DNA from: Amycolatopsis jejuensis
Lineage (GTDB): Bacteria; Actinomycetota; Actinomycetes; Mycobacteriales; Pseudonocardiaceae
Direction: 5' to 3'
Assembly: GCF_000717335.1 (NCBI RefSeq)
Contig: NZ_JNYZ01000021.1
Location: 124,001 to 188,000 of the forward strand
Length of the DNA: 64,000 nt
In this document: positions 19,248 through 28,206 of the stretch, piece by piece
How the letters are laid out: the number at the start of each line of letters is the position of its first letter
Position numbering within the stretch: the stretch's first letter is position 1
Position numbers and translations under genes: made by a program
The notes under the pieces: generated by a model
What the model was told of the DNA's origin: nothing
The model's input: only the letters and a program-made list of their open reading frames with translations
Databases searched by the model: none

Positions 19248-20072
19248 TCAGGACTCCGTGGGATCGAGGATGACTCGGACGTTTTCGCCTTCCCGCACCA
19301 GGGTCGGCATGGTCTTCACGATCTCGCGCGGTTCGGCGAGCGCTGCGTCGGCGGTGTCGAATCCGGCGAGCTCGGTGAGGGTCAGCCAGGTCGGCGGCAT
19401 CAGGGCGCGGCGGCCTTCGCGTGCGTCCGCGAGGGCGTCGGCGGGGCGTTGCCAGCCTGCGGCCGCCGCCTCGGACGTTGCGCCGTCGGCACGTTGGCCC
19501 GACGGCAGCTTCGCGACGAAGAAGCGCGTGTCATAACGACGCTTCTCGACCCGCGGGGTCACCCAGTGCGCATATGGCTGCAGGAGATCCGCGCGCAAGG
19601 TGAGTCCGGCGTCCGCGAGGAATCCGGCGAGCGAGATTTCCCGTGACTCCAAGGCTTTCCGGGCTTCGTGGTACGGCGTGACGTCGGCGATCACCGCGTC
19701 ACCCGTCCCTGCGAGCAGCACTCCGGACTCCTCGAACGTCTCCCGGACCGCAGCGCACACCAAAGCGCGGGCGAGTGCTTCGTCGCACGTGAACCGCTCG
19801 GCCCACCACGACAGCGGCGGCCCGGCCCAGGACACGGACGCGTCGGCGTCACGCGGGTCCACGCCGCCGCCGGGAAACACCGTCATCCCGCCGGCGAACG
19901 GCATCCCCTTGACGCGGTGCTGAAGAAACACCTCCGGGCCGCCGGTCGCGTCCCGGAGCAGGATCACCGTCGCCGCATCCTTCGGGGGTACCGGCGGGCC
20001 GTCGGCGTTGTCGCGGATCCCGATGCCGGGACGGGCGGGGATGTCGAAGACGAATTCACGCGGCCGTTCCAC
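19248..20072 (-). CDS. NUDIX hydrolase
   Basis: A 274-residue NUDIX protein. The box is interrupted by an insert: MTVFPGGGVDPRD, about 35 residues including WAERFTCDEALARA, then AAVRETFEESGVLL with the REx2EE metal-binding glutamates. This split arrangement is known in actinobacterial relatives of the NUDT19 type (CoA diphosphatase-like). The GTG start lies 6 bases after TATGTT with no ribosome site, so it is probably leaderless. First gene of an operon with the MBL hydrolase. Confidence 0.85.
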   Translation of the reverse strand: MERPREFVFDIPARPGIGIRDNADGPPVPPKDAATVILLRDATGGPEVFLQHRVKGMPFAGGMTVFPGGGVDPRDADASVSWAGPPLSWWAERFTCDEALARALVCAAVRETFEESGVLLAGTGDAVIADVTPYHEARKALESREISLAGFLADAGLTLRADLLQPYAHWVTPRVEKRRYDTRFFVAKLPSGQRADGATSEAAAAGWQRPADALADAREGRRALMPPTWLTLTELAGFDTADAALAEPREIVKTMPTLVREGENVRVILDPTES

Positions 20073-20139
20073 CCGGGCAACATACCTCGCATTCCGCACG
20101 CAGCGCGGATTACTTGTGTCACCCCAACGGCCCCGCAAG

Positions 20140-20192
20140 GCCGTGAAGGGAACCATCAGGGAATCTGATTCCCTGATGGTTCCCTTCACGGC
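20140..20192. repeat. Palindromic 3'-end repeat, copy B (perfect)
   Basis: Two 26-base arms are exact reverse complements around a single central T. It lies 15 bases after the stop of the gene ending at 20208 (minus strand) and before the NUDIX start. Same family as 10042, 53979 and 60126. Confidence 0.9.
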
Positions 20193-20207
20193 ACAGCAGC
20201 AGCGGGC

Positions 20208-21362
20208 TCAGGAACCGGACCAGCGGCCCTCGCCGCCGGAGCGCGAAGCACCGTTGAGCCGCAGCCGGGCGGCCTCGGCCCGTTCGCGTTCGGCCAGTTC
20301 CTCGTGCAGCTCACGCAGCAGGGCGCGGTCGCGCTCGGACAGGCTCGGGTCGTCCAGGTCCAGCGCGGGCAGCTCGACGACCTCGTGCATGCTCGGCTTG
20401 CCCGCGGCGATCTCGCGGCCCTTCTCCGGGTCCTCGGCCAGCGCCCGGCGCAGCTGCGCGACCTCGGCCGACGTCAGGTCCGACGTGCGCTCGGCACGCG
20501 TCTCCGCACGGGCGCTCCGGGACCGCTCGGGAGCGGGCTCGGCGACCGGCTCCGGAGCGGACGGCTGGCTCTGCACGATCGGCACCACAGGCGCGACCGG
20601 CACCGCGGCTTCCGCCACCGGCTGCCGGATCCCGTGCCGGCTCGGCGTTTCCGCGACCGGCTCCGGTTCCGGCACCGGCGTCGGGGCGCTGCGCTGCGGC
20701 GCAGGCTCAGGCCGGTAGTCCGGGGCCGAGTGCGTGCTGCCGGTGACCCACACCGGGGTCGCGACGGCACCGGCGGCCTGGTGGTAGTCCGACTGCGGGA
20801 CCCCGGGGCCGCTCACCTCGACGACCGAGCGGATGCCCGCCCGGCGCAGCGCGGTGTCGACACGGAAGGCCACCGCGGGCGGATTGCCCTCCGGGCCGAG
20901 CTCGACCAGCACCACCCGCTGCGGCAACGCGCCCGGCACACTGCCCGCCGGGGTGTTGCGCCACACCGCGTGCACGGACCGCACGTCGGGCAGCACCTGC
21001 AGGGTGCGGTCGAGGGCTTCGGCGAGGCCGAACTCGGGCTGGTTGTCGCCCGTGAACCGGTGCGTCTGCATCGGTTCGTGCTCCTCGACCAGCAGGTCGT
21101 TGGCGAGCGTCGCGTCCGAGCGGCTCATCTCGAGTACCAGCGCGAGTTCGCGCTGCTCGGATTCGCTCACCGGGATCCGGCCCGCGATCAGCGTGCCGGT
21201 GGTGAGTTCCACCGCCTCGTCGATGTGGGCACGGGCGATCAGCTCGCGCGCTTCGGTGAGCGCACTGTCGTCGATGCGGCCCGCCAGGGCCAGCAACAAG
21301 TTGTGCAGACGCAGGGGTACCGAAAACCCGTCCATCGGCGGGCTGTCGTGAACCTCCACCAT
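20208..21362 (-). CDS. Hypothetical protein with long Pro-rich linker
   Basis: A 384-residue protein I cannot assign. Residues about 1-210 look folded: LHNLLLALAGRIDDSALTEA opening, helical to about 95, then an alpha/beta part (VLVELGPEGNPPAVAFRVDT ... VVEVSGPGVPQSDYHQAAG). Residues about 225-300 are a Pro/Ala/Glu-rich disordered linker. The C-terminal 80 residues are charged helices with DLTSAEVAQLRRALAEDP and LSERDRALLRELHEELAERE, likely coiled coil. No membrane segment. The start of the folded part is similar to that of the gene just upstream (21401), implying common origin. Confidence 0.75.
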   Translation of the reverse strand: MVEVHDSPPMDGFSVPLRLHNLLLALAGRIDDSALTEARELIARAHIDEAVELTTGTLIAGRIPVSESEQRELALVLEMSRSDATLANDLLVEEHEPMQTHRFTGDNQPEFGLAEALDRTLQVLPDVRSVHAVWRNTPAGSVPGALPQRVVLVELGPEGNPPAVAFRVDTALRRAGIRSVVEVSGPGVPQSDYHQAAGAVATPVWVTGSTHSAPDYRPEPAPQRSAPTPVPEPEPVAETPSRHGIRQPVAEAAVPVAPVVPIVQSQPSAPEPVAEPAPERSRSARAETRAERTSDLTSAEVAQLRRALAEDPEKGREIAAGKPSMHEVVELPALDLDDPSLSERDRALLRELHEELAERERAEAARLRLNGASRSGGEGRWSGS

Positions 21363-21400
21363 TGCTCTGCTCCTCCCAGCTCGCCTGGCGGCAACGAGCG

Positions 21401-22033
21401 TTAAGCGGCGACGAGTCGATGACCGGCGCCCGCGGCGCCGACGCAGACCAGCTCGGATTCGGCGAGCGCGGCCCGGTGGTACCCGGGAAGGTCGAAGCGC
21501 GGCGGGATGACCTCGACGCTGGGTTCCTCGTCACCCATGACCCGCAGCACCCGCTGCAGCTCACCGGTGAGCCGGGGCTGGCCCGCGGTCGCCGTCACCA
21601 GCAGGACCCGCTTGGCCCCGCCCTCACCGGCGGCACCGAGGTGCCGCCAGCTCTGCCGTACTTCCCCCACATCCGCACGCCCACGCAACGTTGCGTGAAG
21701 CAAAACGGACACAGAGTCGACTGAGTTCACCCATTCGGGCGCACTCTGCGTGAATGTGTACCTGGTCTCGGTGACGTCGTCTACCCCCAGCGTCGAACTG
21801 ACCTGATGCCAGTCGGCGCCGTGCGGGATCAGACCGGCCACGAGCAGGCGGTACTCGGATTGGTCCAGATCGATCCTGTGCTTCAGCAAAGACCTGGGGA
21901 GGGTACGCGCGAGGGTCCCCATCGCACCCTCACCAAGCCAGTCGCGAAAACGCCACAGGAGCTGGTCGGGGGTGCGGCCGGCAAGCCGCAGCAGGAGCTC
22001 GTGCAGAGACTGTTCGATGTCGGGGTCCATCAC
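21401..22033 (-). CDS. Hypothetical protein related to the downstream gene
   Basis: A 210-residue cytoplasmic protein of unknown function. Its opening, LHELLLRLAGRTPDQLLW, parallels LHNLLLALAGRIDDSALT of the gene at 20208, and the later KRVLLVTATAG segment is in the same place as that protein's alpha/beta part. Its ATG overlaps the RidA stop (ATGA), so it is in one operon with DUF4177 and ridA. Nothing in the sequence points to catalysis. Confidence 0.75.
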   Translation of the reverse strand: MMDPDIEQSLHELLLRLAGRTPDQLLWRFRDWLGEGAMGTLARTLPRSLLKHRIDLDQSEYRLLVAGLIPHGADWHQVSSTLGVDDVTETRYTFTQSAPEWVNSVDSVSVLLHATLRGRADVGEVRQSWRHLGAAGEGGAKRVLLVTATAGQPRLTGELQRVLRVMGDEEPSVEVIPPRFDLPGYHRAALAESELVCVGAAGAGHRLVAA

Positions 22034-22485
22034 TCCACCTCCACGATCAGTTCGACTTCCACCGGCGACGAAATCGGCAGCTCCGCGACGCCGACGGCCG
22101 AGCGGGCGTGCTTGCCCGCGTCGCCGAAGATCTCGCCGAGCAGCTCGGACGCCCCGTTGATCACCGCGGGCTGGCCGGTGAAGCCCTCCGCGGACGCGAC
22201 GAACCCGACCACCTTCACGACCCGGACCACCGCGTCGATGCCGACGAGGGCGTGCACTGCGGCGAGGCCGTTGAGCGTCGCCGTGCGGGCGAGGTCCTTG
22301 GCTTCCTCCGGGCTGACCTCCGCGCCGACCTTGCCGGTGGCGGCGAGCGCGCCGTCGACGAACGGCAGCTGGCCGGAGGTGTAGACGTGTGAGCCGGTGC
22401 GCACGGCAGGCACGTACGCGGCCAGCGGTGCGGCGACCGCGGGAAGTTCGATGCCGAGCTCGGTGAGCCGATCGCTCCAGGTCAT
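22030..22485 (-). CDS. RidA/YjgF-family protein (Rv3678c-like)
   Basis: A 151-residue RidA-fold protein: YTSGQLPFVDGALAATGKVG, then ARTATLNGLAAVHALVG, and the C-terminal AVGVAELPISSPVEVELIVEV (the usual RxxxxVxxLPxxxxVEI region, here with Ser-Ala in place of the substrate-binding Arg). Classic RidA deaminates 2-aminoacrylate and related imines using that Arg; its apparent absence suggests another role. Forms an operon with the DUF4177 gene before it. Position matches Rv3678c. Confidence 0.87.
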   Translation of the reverse strand: MTWSDRLTELGIELPAVAAPLAAYVPAVRTGSHVYTSGQLPFVDGALAATGKVGAEVSPEEAKDLARTATLNGLAAVHALVGIDAVVRVVKVVGFVASAEGFTGQPAVINGASELLGEIFGDAGKHARSAVGVAELPISSPVEVELIVEVE

Positions 22486-22495
22486 GGTCGCCCCC

Positions 22496-22657
22496 TCAGC
22501 CCTTCGGCCGCTTCAGGTACGCGACGTGCTGCTCGCCGCTCGGGTTGGGCAGCACGGTGACCAGCTCCCAGCCGTCCTCGCCCCACTGGTCGAGAATCTG
22601 CTTCGTCGCGTGGATCAGCAACGGGACGGTGGCGTACTCCCATTTGGTCGCGCTCAT
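22496..22657 (-). CDS. DUF4177 small protein (Rv3678A-like)
   Basis: A 53-residue protein beginning MSATKWEYATVPLLIHATKQ and containing WGEDGWELVTVLPNPSG, the pattern of DUF4177. It is nearly the same as the small protein between Rv3678c and Rv3679 in mycobacteria. Function unknown. I use the internal ATG at 22657 because sequence upstream of it is not conserved-looking. Confidence 0.8.
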   Translation of the reverse strand: MSATKWEYATVPLLIHATKQILDQWGEDGWELVTVLPNPSGEQHVAYLKRPKG

Positions 22658-22801
22658 GACCCGGGAGCGTAGCCAAGCGGGCAAGGCCCGTCCGGACCGC
22701 GGGCACCGAAGCACGCCACCCGTCCAGGTGAGGACGTCACGGACCGTGGTGGCTGTGGGGCGACTCACAGCGGACGGGCCGCCCGGCGGTTTCGTGAGGG
22801 T

Positions 22802-22891
22802 GCGGACCGGTCGGCGCGCCGGTCGCTAGCGTGGGTCCGTGGAGACGCGGACCGGTCGGCGCGCCGGTCGCTAGCGTGGGTCCGTGGAGAC
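22802..22891 (+). promoter_or_regulatory. 45-base tandem duplication doubling a leaderless promoter
   Basis: A 45-base unit is present twice head to tail without a mismatch (22802-22846, 22847-22891). Each contains TAGCGT (22827-22832, 22872-22877) followed 6 bases later by GTG (22839, 22884). The second GTG opens the membrane gene. The first GTG gives an 11-codon ORF that stops at the TAG inside the second TAGCGT. Confidence 0.9.
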
Positions 22892-23132
22892 CTGGAGAAT
22901 CGTCGCGACCGTGCTGCTCGCCGCGGCGGGGCTGCCGCTCGTGCTCGTCGTGATGGCCAAGGCGCGGGATCGGGTGAACAACTCGGGGCAGGTCGCGATC
23001 GCCGGCGCGGTCACCCTCACCGTGCTGGTAGTGGTGGCCGTGCTCACGCTCACCGTCCTGCCCGCCGCGGTGACCTGGGTGCTCGTGGCCGTGGTCGCCG
23101 CTGCGCTCGGCGTCCTGATGCTGGCCAGCTGA
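22884..23132 (+). CDS. Small two-to-three-helix membrane protein
   Basis: An 82-residue protein: helix 1 (IVATVLLAAAGLPLVLVVMA), a short charged loop KARDRVNNSG, then a long hydrophobic region (about 38-82) sufficient for two helices. No family recognised. It lies 22 bases before the first ArsA-like ATPase gene, and may be cotranscribed, although that gene has its own TAGTGT 7 bases before its start. Start codon set by the duplicated leaderless promoter. Confidence 0.7.
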   Translation: METWRIVATVLLAAAGLPLVLVVMAKARDRVNNSGQVAIAGAVTLTVLVVVAVLTLTVLPAAVTWVLVAVVAAALGVLMLAS

Positions 23133-23154
23133 GCACCGGTTTAGTGTTGAGGGT

Positions 23155-24159
23155 GTGACCACTTCCCCCGCCGGTTGGACCGACGAGCTCACCAGGGCCC
23201 GGCTGCACTTCGTCTCCGGCAAGGGCGGCACCGGGAAGACCACGCTCGCCGCGGCGCTCGGCCTCGCGCTCGCGCACGACGGCCGCCGGGTGCTCCTGAT
23301 CGAAGTCGAAGGGCGCCAAGGCATTGCGCAGCTCTTCGACACCGAACCGCTCCCGTACGCGGAACAGCGCATTGCCGCGGTACCCGGCGGGGGTGAGCTG
23401 CGCGCGCTGCACATCGACGTCGAGGCCGCGCTGCTCGAGTACTTCGAGATGTTCTACAACCTCGGGTTCGCCGGCCGGACCCTGCGCCGGATGGGCGCGA
23501 TCGAGTTCGCCACCACGCTCGCGCCGGGCCTGCGGGACGTCCTGCTCACCGGGAAGATCAAGGAATGCGTGGGGCGCACCGAATCCGACGGGCGGCACAC
23601 GTACGACGCGGTGGTGGTCGATGCCCCGCCGACCGGTCGCGTCGTCAAGTTCCTCGACGTCACCAAGGCCCTCACCGACCTCGCCAAGACCGGCCCGATC
23701 CGCGGCCAGGCCGACGGCGTCGTACGGCTGCTGCATTCCGGCGAGACCGCCGTGCACCTGACCACGCTGCTGGAGGAGATGCCGGTACGGGAGGCCGTCG
23801 AGGCGGTGGCCGAGCTGGACGGCGCCGACCTGCGGCCGGGCGCGGTGCTGGTGAACCGGGTCCGCCCGCCGCGGCTGCCCGCGCGTTCGGTCACCGCGGC
23901 CGCCGACGGCCGGGTCGACGCCGCCCGCGTGCGCTCCGGCCTCGCGTCGGCCGGGCTGAAGCTGCCGGACGAAACGCTCGACGCGCTCGTGGAGGAAACC
24001 GTGGAGCACGCCGTGCGAGTGGCCGCCGAGCAACGGGCCCGCGAGCAGCTCGCCGAGGCCGATTTGCCGACGCTGGAGCTGCCCGACCTCACCGAGGGCG
24101 TCGACGTCGCCGCGCTCTACGACCTCGCCGAAACGCTGCAGGAACAGGGAGTGCGCTGA
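23155..24159 (+). CDS. ArsA/GET3-like ATPase, first of pair (Rv3679-like)
   Basis: A 334-residue P-loop ATPase of the ArsA/GET3 group with the deviant Walker A motif GKGGTGKTT near residue 23 and the switch motif [16 protein letters not shown]. It has a C-terminal helical part with many Arg/Glu residues. In M. tuberculosis Rv3679 and Rv3680 form a heteromeric pair (known as BagA/BagB) related to eukaryotic tail-anchored protein targeting ATPases. GTG start, probably leaderless. Overlaps the second ATPase by one base (TGATG). Confidence 0.92.
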   Translation: MTTSPAGWTDELTRARLHFVSGKGGTGKTTLAAALGLALAHDGRRVLLIEVEGRQGIAQLFDTEPLPYAEQRIAAVPGGGELRALHIDVEAALLEYFEMFYNLGFAGRTLRRMGAIEFATTLAPGLRDVLLTGKIKECVGRTESDGRHTYDAVVVDAPPTGRVVKFLDVTKALTDLAKTGPIRGQADGVVRLLHSGETAVHLTTLLEEMPVREAVEAVAELDGADLRPGAVLVNRVRPPRLPARSVTAAADGRVDAARVRSGLASAGLKLPDETLDALVEETVEHAVRVAAEQRAREQLAEADLPTLELPDLTEGVDVAALYDLAETLQEQGVR

Positions 24160-25274
24160 TGGCCGCCGAGCCGATCGACGTCGACGCCCTGCTCGACGAC
24201 CCGGACAGCCGCGTGATCGTGTGCTGCGGTTCCGGCGGCGTCGGCAAGACCACCACCGCGGCCGCGCTCGCGTTGCGGGCAGCCGAACGCGGCAGGCAGA
24301 CCGTGGTGCTCACGATCGACCCGGCGCGCCGGCTCGCGCAGGCGCTCGGGCTGCGGGAGCTGGGTAACCACCCGAAGCAGGTGCAGGTCGAAGGCTTCGA
24401 GCCCAAGGGCGAACTGTGGGCGATGATGCTCGACATGCGCCGCACGTTCGACGACATGGTGCGCGTGCACGCGGGGCCGGAGCGGGCCGAGCAGCTGCTG
24501 CAGAATCCCTTCTACCAGACCATTTCCACGTCGTTCTCCGGCACACAGGAGTACATGGCGATGGAGAAGCTGGGTCAGCTGGCAGCCACCGACGAGTGGG
24601 ACCTGATCATCGTCGACACGCCGCCGAGCCGGTCCGCGCTCGACTTCCTCGACGCACCCACGCGGCTGTCCACCGCGCTCGACGGGCGGATGATCCGGCT
24701 GCTGACGGGCCCGGCGAAGGCCGGTGGGTGGGGCTTGCGCAAGGTCGTGAGCGCCGGGTTCTCGATGTTCGCGAAAGCCGTGTCGACGATCATCGGCGGC
24801 CAGCTGCTCGCCGACGCGTCAGCGTTCATGCAGGCCTTCGACAGCATGTTCGGCGGCTTCCGCGAACGCGCGCGCAAGACGGCCGAGCTGCTGCGCTCGT
24901 CGGGTACGTCGTTCCTCGTGGTGGCCGCACCGGAGCCGGACGCACTGCGCGAGGCGTCCTACTTCGTGGAGCGGCTGGCCGGCGAGTCGATGCCACTTGC
25001 GGGTCTCGTGGCCAACCGCACGCATCCGGTACTCGCGCCGCTGTCCGCGACCGAGGCACTGGCCGCCGCGGAGTCAGTGCAGAACGCGCCACTGGCGGAG
25101 GCGGTGCTGCGGCTGCATGCCGACCGGGTCGCGCTGGCCGAGCGTGAAAACCGGCTGCTCGCGCGCTTCACCCGCGCGCATCCCGAGGTGCCGCTGGTGC
25201 GAGTGCCCGCGCTTGCGGGTGACGTGCACGACCTGGACGGGTTGCGGGACATCGGAGTGAAACTGGCCTCGTGA
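24159..25274 (+). CDS. ArsA/GET3-like ATPase, second of pair (Rv3680-like)
   Basis: A 371-residue partner of the preceding ATPase. Walker A is [15 protein letters not shown], lacking the signature Lys of the deviant P-loop, while the switch motif [19 protein letters not shown] is present. A Gly/Phe-rich mid region ([20 protein letters not shown]) resembles the client-binding helices of GET3-type proteins. The asymmetric P-loops of the two subunits suggest a heterodimer in which only one site has the canonical signature Lys. Translationally coupled to the first gene. Confidence 0.92.
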   Translation: MAAEPIDVDALLDDPDSRVIVCCGSGGVGKTTTAAALALRAAERGRQTVVLTIDPARRLAQALGLRELGNHPKQVQVEGFEPKGELWAMMLDMRRTFDDMVRVHAGPERAEQLLQNPFYQTISTSFSGTQEYMAMEKLGQLAATDEWDLIIVDTPPSRSALDFLDAPTRLSTALDGRMIRLLTGPAKAGGWGLRKVVSAGFSMFAKAVSTIIGGQLLADASAFMQAFDSMFGGFRERARKTAELLRSSGTSFLVVAAPEPDALREASYFVERLAGESMPLAGLVANRTHPVLAPLSATEALAAAESVQNAPLAEAVLRLHADRVALAERENRLLARFTRAHPEVPLVRVPALAGDVHDLDGLRDIGVKLAS

Positions 25275-25349
25275 GCGCCAGGGCATTTGGAGTGGCTCAT
25301 CACGTCAGCCGACCGGATGGCACTGGCTGAGCGCGACAACTCCTCGTGA

Positions 25350-25375
25350 GTGCCGCGGCGGTGAAACCGCGGCAC
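25350..25375. terminator. Hairpin between converging ATPase and whiB4 genes
   Basis: GTGCCGCGG and CCGCGGCAC form a perfect 9 bp stem around CGGTGAAA, 12 bases from the whiB4 stop. Confidence 0.7.
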
Positions 25376-25386
25376 CCACCCGGAGG

Positions 25387-25680
25387 TCAGCCCGCCGCTG
25401 TGGCGAGTGCGTCTCGCTTCGCGGCCTCCAGGAGTTCGGTCCAGCTGGTCACGTCCGGGCGACGGCGTAGCAGCGCTCGGCGCTCCCGTTCCGTCATCCC
25501 GCCCCAGACCCCGAAATTGATCCGGCTGTCGAGTGCCTCGGCGAGGCATTCCGTGCGGACCGGGCACCCCATGCACACGGCTTTCGCCCGGTTCTGCTCG
25601 GCGCCTCGGACGAACAACCCGTCGGGATCAGCGTCCCGGCACGAGGCGTTCACCCGCCAGCTCGACTGGTTGGTTTGCAT
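25387..25680 (-). CDS. whiB4: WhiB-family iron-sulfur regulator WhiB4
   Basis: A 97-residue WhiB protein. Four cysteine ligands for a 4Fe-4S cluster: Cys14 (NASCRDAD), Cys36 and Cys39 (AVCMGCPVR), Cys45 (TECLAEAL), followed by the GVWGGMTERERR turn and a basic C-terminus (ALLRRRPDVTSW). Next to ponA2 and behind the ATPase pair as Rv3681c is, so WhiB4 rather than another WhiB. WhiB4 is a redox-responsive DNA-binding regulator in mycobacteria. The ATG at 25680 is the only start that leaves the usual short N-terminus. Confidence 0.93.
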   Translation of the reverse strand: MQTNQSSWRVNASCRDADPDGLFVRGAEQNRAKAVCMGCPVRTECLAEALDSRINFGVWGGMTERERRALLRRRPDVTSWTELLEAAKRDALATAAG

Positions 25681-26002
25681 ACCCCCAGCTCCCTCATCTG
25701 GTGTATGACACCAGCGAAGGCGAAGCTCCCGCTCCCACCCCCGCGAGCGTTTCTTCCCTCGCCGCACGTCGGTGACGGCACCTCCCCGGTGCCGCTGCCT
25801 CCGCCCGGACCAACCTCTGGTCCGCTTGTCGGCATCTACGTGAGACGTTGACGGACTGTAGGGTCCCTCGGTTCCCTCCGCCAAGACCTAGCATGCATTC
25901 CGTTACCGGAAGTCACCACACGGGGTCCGTTTTGTCACCGTCTGCACCCTGTCGAGGTGTGAGGTCACGGCGGCACCACAGGGTTTCAGTACCCTGGCCC
26001 TC
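25681..26002. promoter_or_regulatory. Divergent promoter region of whiB4 and ponA2
   Basis: A 322-base gap without a supported gene. Immediately before ponA2, CAGGGT-TTCAGT-ACCCTG (25979-25996) is a perfect 6-base inverted repeat that includes the TACCCT -10-like hexamer 7 bases before the GTG. A second ACCCTGT/ACAGGGT pair brackets 25946-25984. These could be regulator sites. No consensus CRP site (TGTGA-N6-TCACA) is seen. Confidence 0.45.
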
Positions 26003-28147
26003 GTGCGCAAAACGGACGGTCTGTTCAAGCTCATCGGTCTGTGCCTGCTCGCGGGGGTGCTCGTCGCCGGCATCATGTTCCCCGTGGTGGGCGCTGCCGG
26101 AGTGGTGTCCAACCAGGCGAGCGAAACGGTGGACAAAACGTCGTCCGACCTCGCCGACATCCCTCCGCCGCTGGTGACCACGATCACCGACTCCGGGGGC
26201 AAGCCGATCGCCACGCTGTACGACCAGTACCGGATCCCGGTGGCGCCGAACCAGATCAACGAAGCCACGAAATGGGCCCTGCTGTCGGCCGAGGACAAGG
26301 CGTTCTACGAACACCATGGGGTGAACTGGGGCCGAACATTGCGTGCCGCGGTGTCCAACACCGCGGGTGGCGACACGCAGGGTGCCTCCACGATCACGCA
26401 GCAGTACGTGAAGAACTATCTGATCAACGTCGTCTACCGGGGTGACAAGTCCGGACAGGACAAGGCGCAGGAGCAGACCCTTTCGCGCAAGCTCAAGGAA
26501 GCCCGGATCGCGATCAACCTCGAGACGAAGCTGTCGAAGGACCAGATCCTCGCGGGCTACCTGAACGTCGTCGAGTTCTCCCGGCAGATCTACGGCATCG
26601 GAGCGGCCGCGCACGCCTACTTCAACACCACGCCGGAGAAGCTCACCGTCCCGCAGGCCGCGCTGCTCGCCGGGCTCGTGAACAACCCGATCACGTTCGA
26701 CCCGTGGAACCACGCGGACAAGGCCGCGAAGCGACGCAACCTGGTCCTCGACCGGATGGTCGCCAACCAGAAACTCGCGAAGGAGGACGCCGAGCGGTTC
26801 AAGCAGGAGCCGCTCGGGGTCGTGCCGGACACGCCGTCGAAGCCCGCGTCGAACTGCACCGGCGCCGGTCCGGAGAACGGGTTCTTCTGCCAGTACGTCG
26901 AGGACTACCTCATCAAGGCCGGGATGACGAAGGACCAGCTGTACACCGGCGGCTACACGATCAAGACCACACTCGACGAGAAGGCCAACCACGAGGCCAA
27001 GGTGTCCGCCGAGACCCAGGTGGACAAAACCCAGAAGAACGTGGCGAACACGTTGTCGCTGATCCGGCCGGGCAAGGACCGGCACGAGGTGGTGGCGCTG
27101 GCGGCGAACCGCGACTACGGCATCGACGCCGACAAGGGCCAGACCACCTACGCGCTCCCGTCGGGCGTCTACAACACCGGCGGCGCGGGGTCGAGTTACA
27201 AGATCTTCACCAGCGCGGCGGTCCTCAACCAGCACGTCGCGGGGATCTACAGCACCATCCCCGTCGGCAACGGCTACACCTCGCACGTGTTCACCGGTGG
27301 CGGCAACACCTGCGCGCCCACCGGACCACCGCTGAACTCGCGCTGGTACTGCGTCGGCAACGCCGGTGACTACGGCGACTCGACCACGTTGCAGAACGCG
27401 CTCGCGACCTCGCCGAACACCGCGTTCGTGGCGCTCGAGGACCGGCTCGGCAGCACCGGGCCGGGCATCGACATGGCGATCAAGCTCGGCATGCGCAACA
27501 CGATGGCGAGTGACACTGGCGGCCGTCCGGTGGATCCGAAGGACCCGAAGAGCGTGCCGCAGTCGAAGGCGTACGGGCCCACCGACCGCAGCCCCGGTTT
27601 CGGCGCGTTCACCCTCGGCTTCAGCCCGTTGAGCGGCCTGGAACTGGGGAACGTCGCCGCGACCATCCTGAGCGGCGGCAAATGGTGCCCGCCGACTCCG
27701 CTCTCGTCGATCACCGACCGCGACGGGAAACCGGTGGCAGTCAAGGAAGCCGCGTGCGAACAGGTCGTCCCGGAAGGACTGGCGAACACGCTGGCGGTCG
27801 GCATGAGCAAGGACGACCAGGGATCCGGGACGTCGGCACAAGCCGCCCGCGACGCAGGCTGGGGCGGCCGCCCGGTCATCGGCAAGACGGGCACGACCCA
27901 GAACAACGGGTCGGCGACCTTCGTCGGCGGCACCCCGCAGCTGGCGGGCGCGGCGATGGTGTTCCGGCCGGAAGGCGGTAGCGGCGGCCTCTGCTACAAC
28001 GGCGTCGGCAACGTGACCACCTGCGGCCACGGCTCCATGTACGGCGGCAAGACCCCGGCACAGACCTGGTTCGGCGCGATGTCGAAGATCATGGAAGGCC
28101 AGCCTGCCGCGCCGTTGCCACCGGAGGATCCGGAGTACACACGCTGA
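26003..28147 (+). CDS. ponA2: Bifunctional penicillin-binding protein PonA2
   Basis: A 714-residue class A penicillin-binding protein making and cross-linking peptidoglycan. N-terminal membrane anchor (about 8-30), glycosyltransferase family 51 domain with AEDKAFYEHHGVNW, GASTITQQYVKN and RKLKEARIAI motifs, then the transpeptidase domain with the SxxK box in GAGSSYKIF, SxN as SPNTAF, and KTG as IGKTGTTQNN. No PASTA domain is obvious at the C-terminus. A run of paired cysteines (NGFFCQY, NTCAPTG, WYCVG, KWCPP, AACEQV, GLCYN, VTTCGH) may stabilise the extracellular domain. Matches Rv3682 in order; divergent from whiB4. Confidence 0.95.
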   Translation: MRKTDGLFKLIGLCLLAGVLVAGIMFPVVGAAGVVSNQASETVDKTSSDLADIPPPLVTTITDSGGKPIATLYDQYRIPVAPNQINEATKWALLSAEDKAFYEHHGVNWGRTLRAAVSNTAGGDTQGASTITQQYVKNYLINVVYRGDKSGQDKAQEQTLSRKLKEARIAINLETKLSKDQILAGYLNVVEFSRQIYGIGAAAHAYFNTTPEKLTVPQAALLAGLVNNPITFDPWNHADKAAKRRNLVLDRMVANQKLAKEDAERFKQEPLGVVPDTPSKPASNCTGAGPENGFFCQYVEDYLIKAGMTKDQLYTGGYTIKTTLDEKANHEAKVSAETQVDKTQKNVANTLSLIRPGKDRHEVVALAANRDYGIDADKGQTTYALPSGVYNTGGAGSSYKIFTSAAVLNQHVAGIYSTIPVGNGYTSHVFTGGGNTCAPTGPPLNSRWYCVGNAGDYGDSTTLQNALATSPNTAFVALEDRLGSTGPGIDMAIKLGMRNTMASDTGGRPVDPKDPKSVPQSKAYGPTDRSPGFGAFTLGFSPLSGLELGNVAATILSGGKWCPPTPLSSITDRDGKPVAVKEAACEQVVPEGLANTLAVGMSKDDQGSGTSAQAARDAGWGGRPVIGKTGTTQNNGSATFVGGTPQLAGAAMVFRPEGGSGGLCYNGVGNVTTCGHGSMYGGKTPAQTWFGAMSKIMEGQPAAPLPPEDPEYTR

Positions 28148-28206
28148 GGCGGGCAGGGTCCCCGGGGCACGGCAGGCAACCCGATCGAACACGTATCCTC
28201 GACCCT

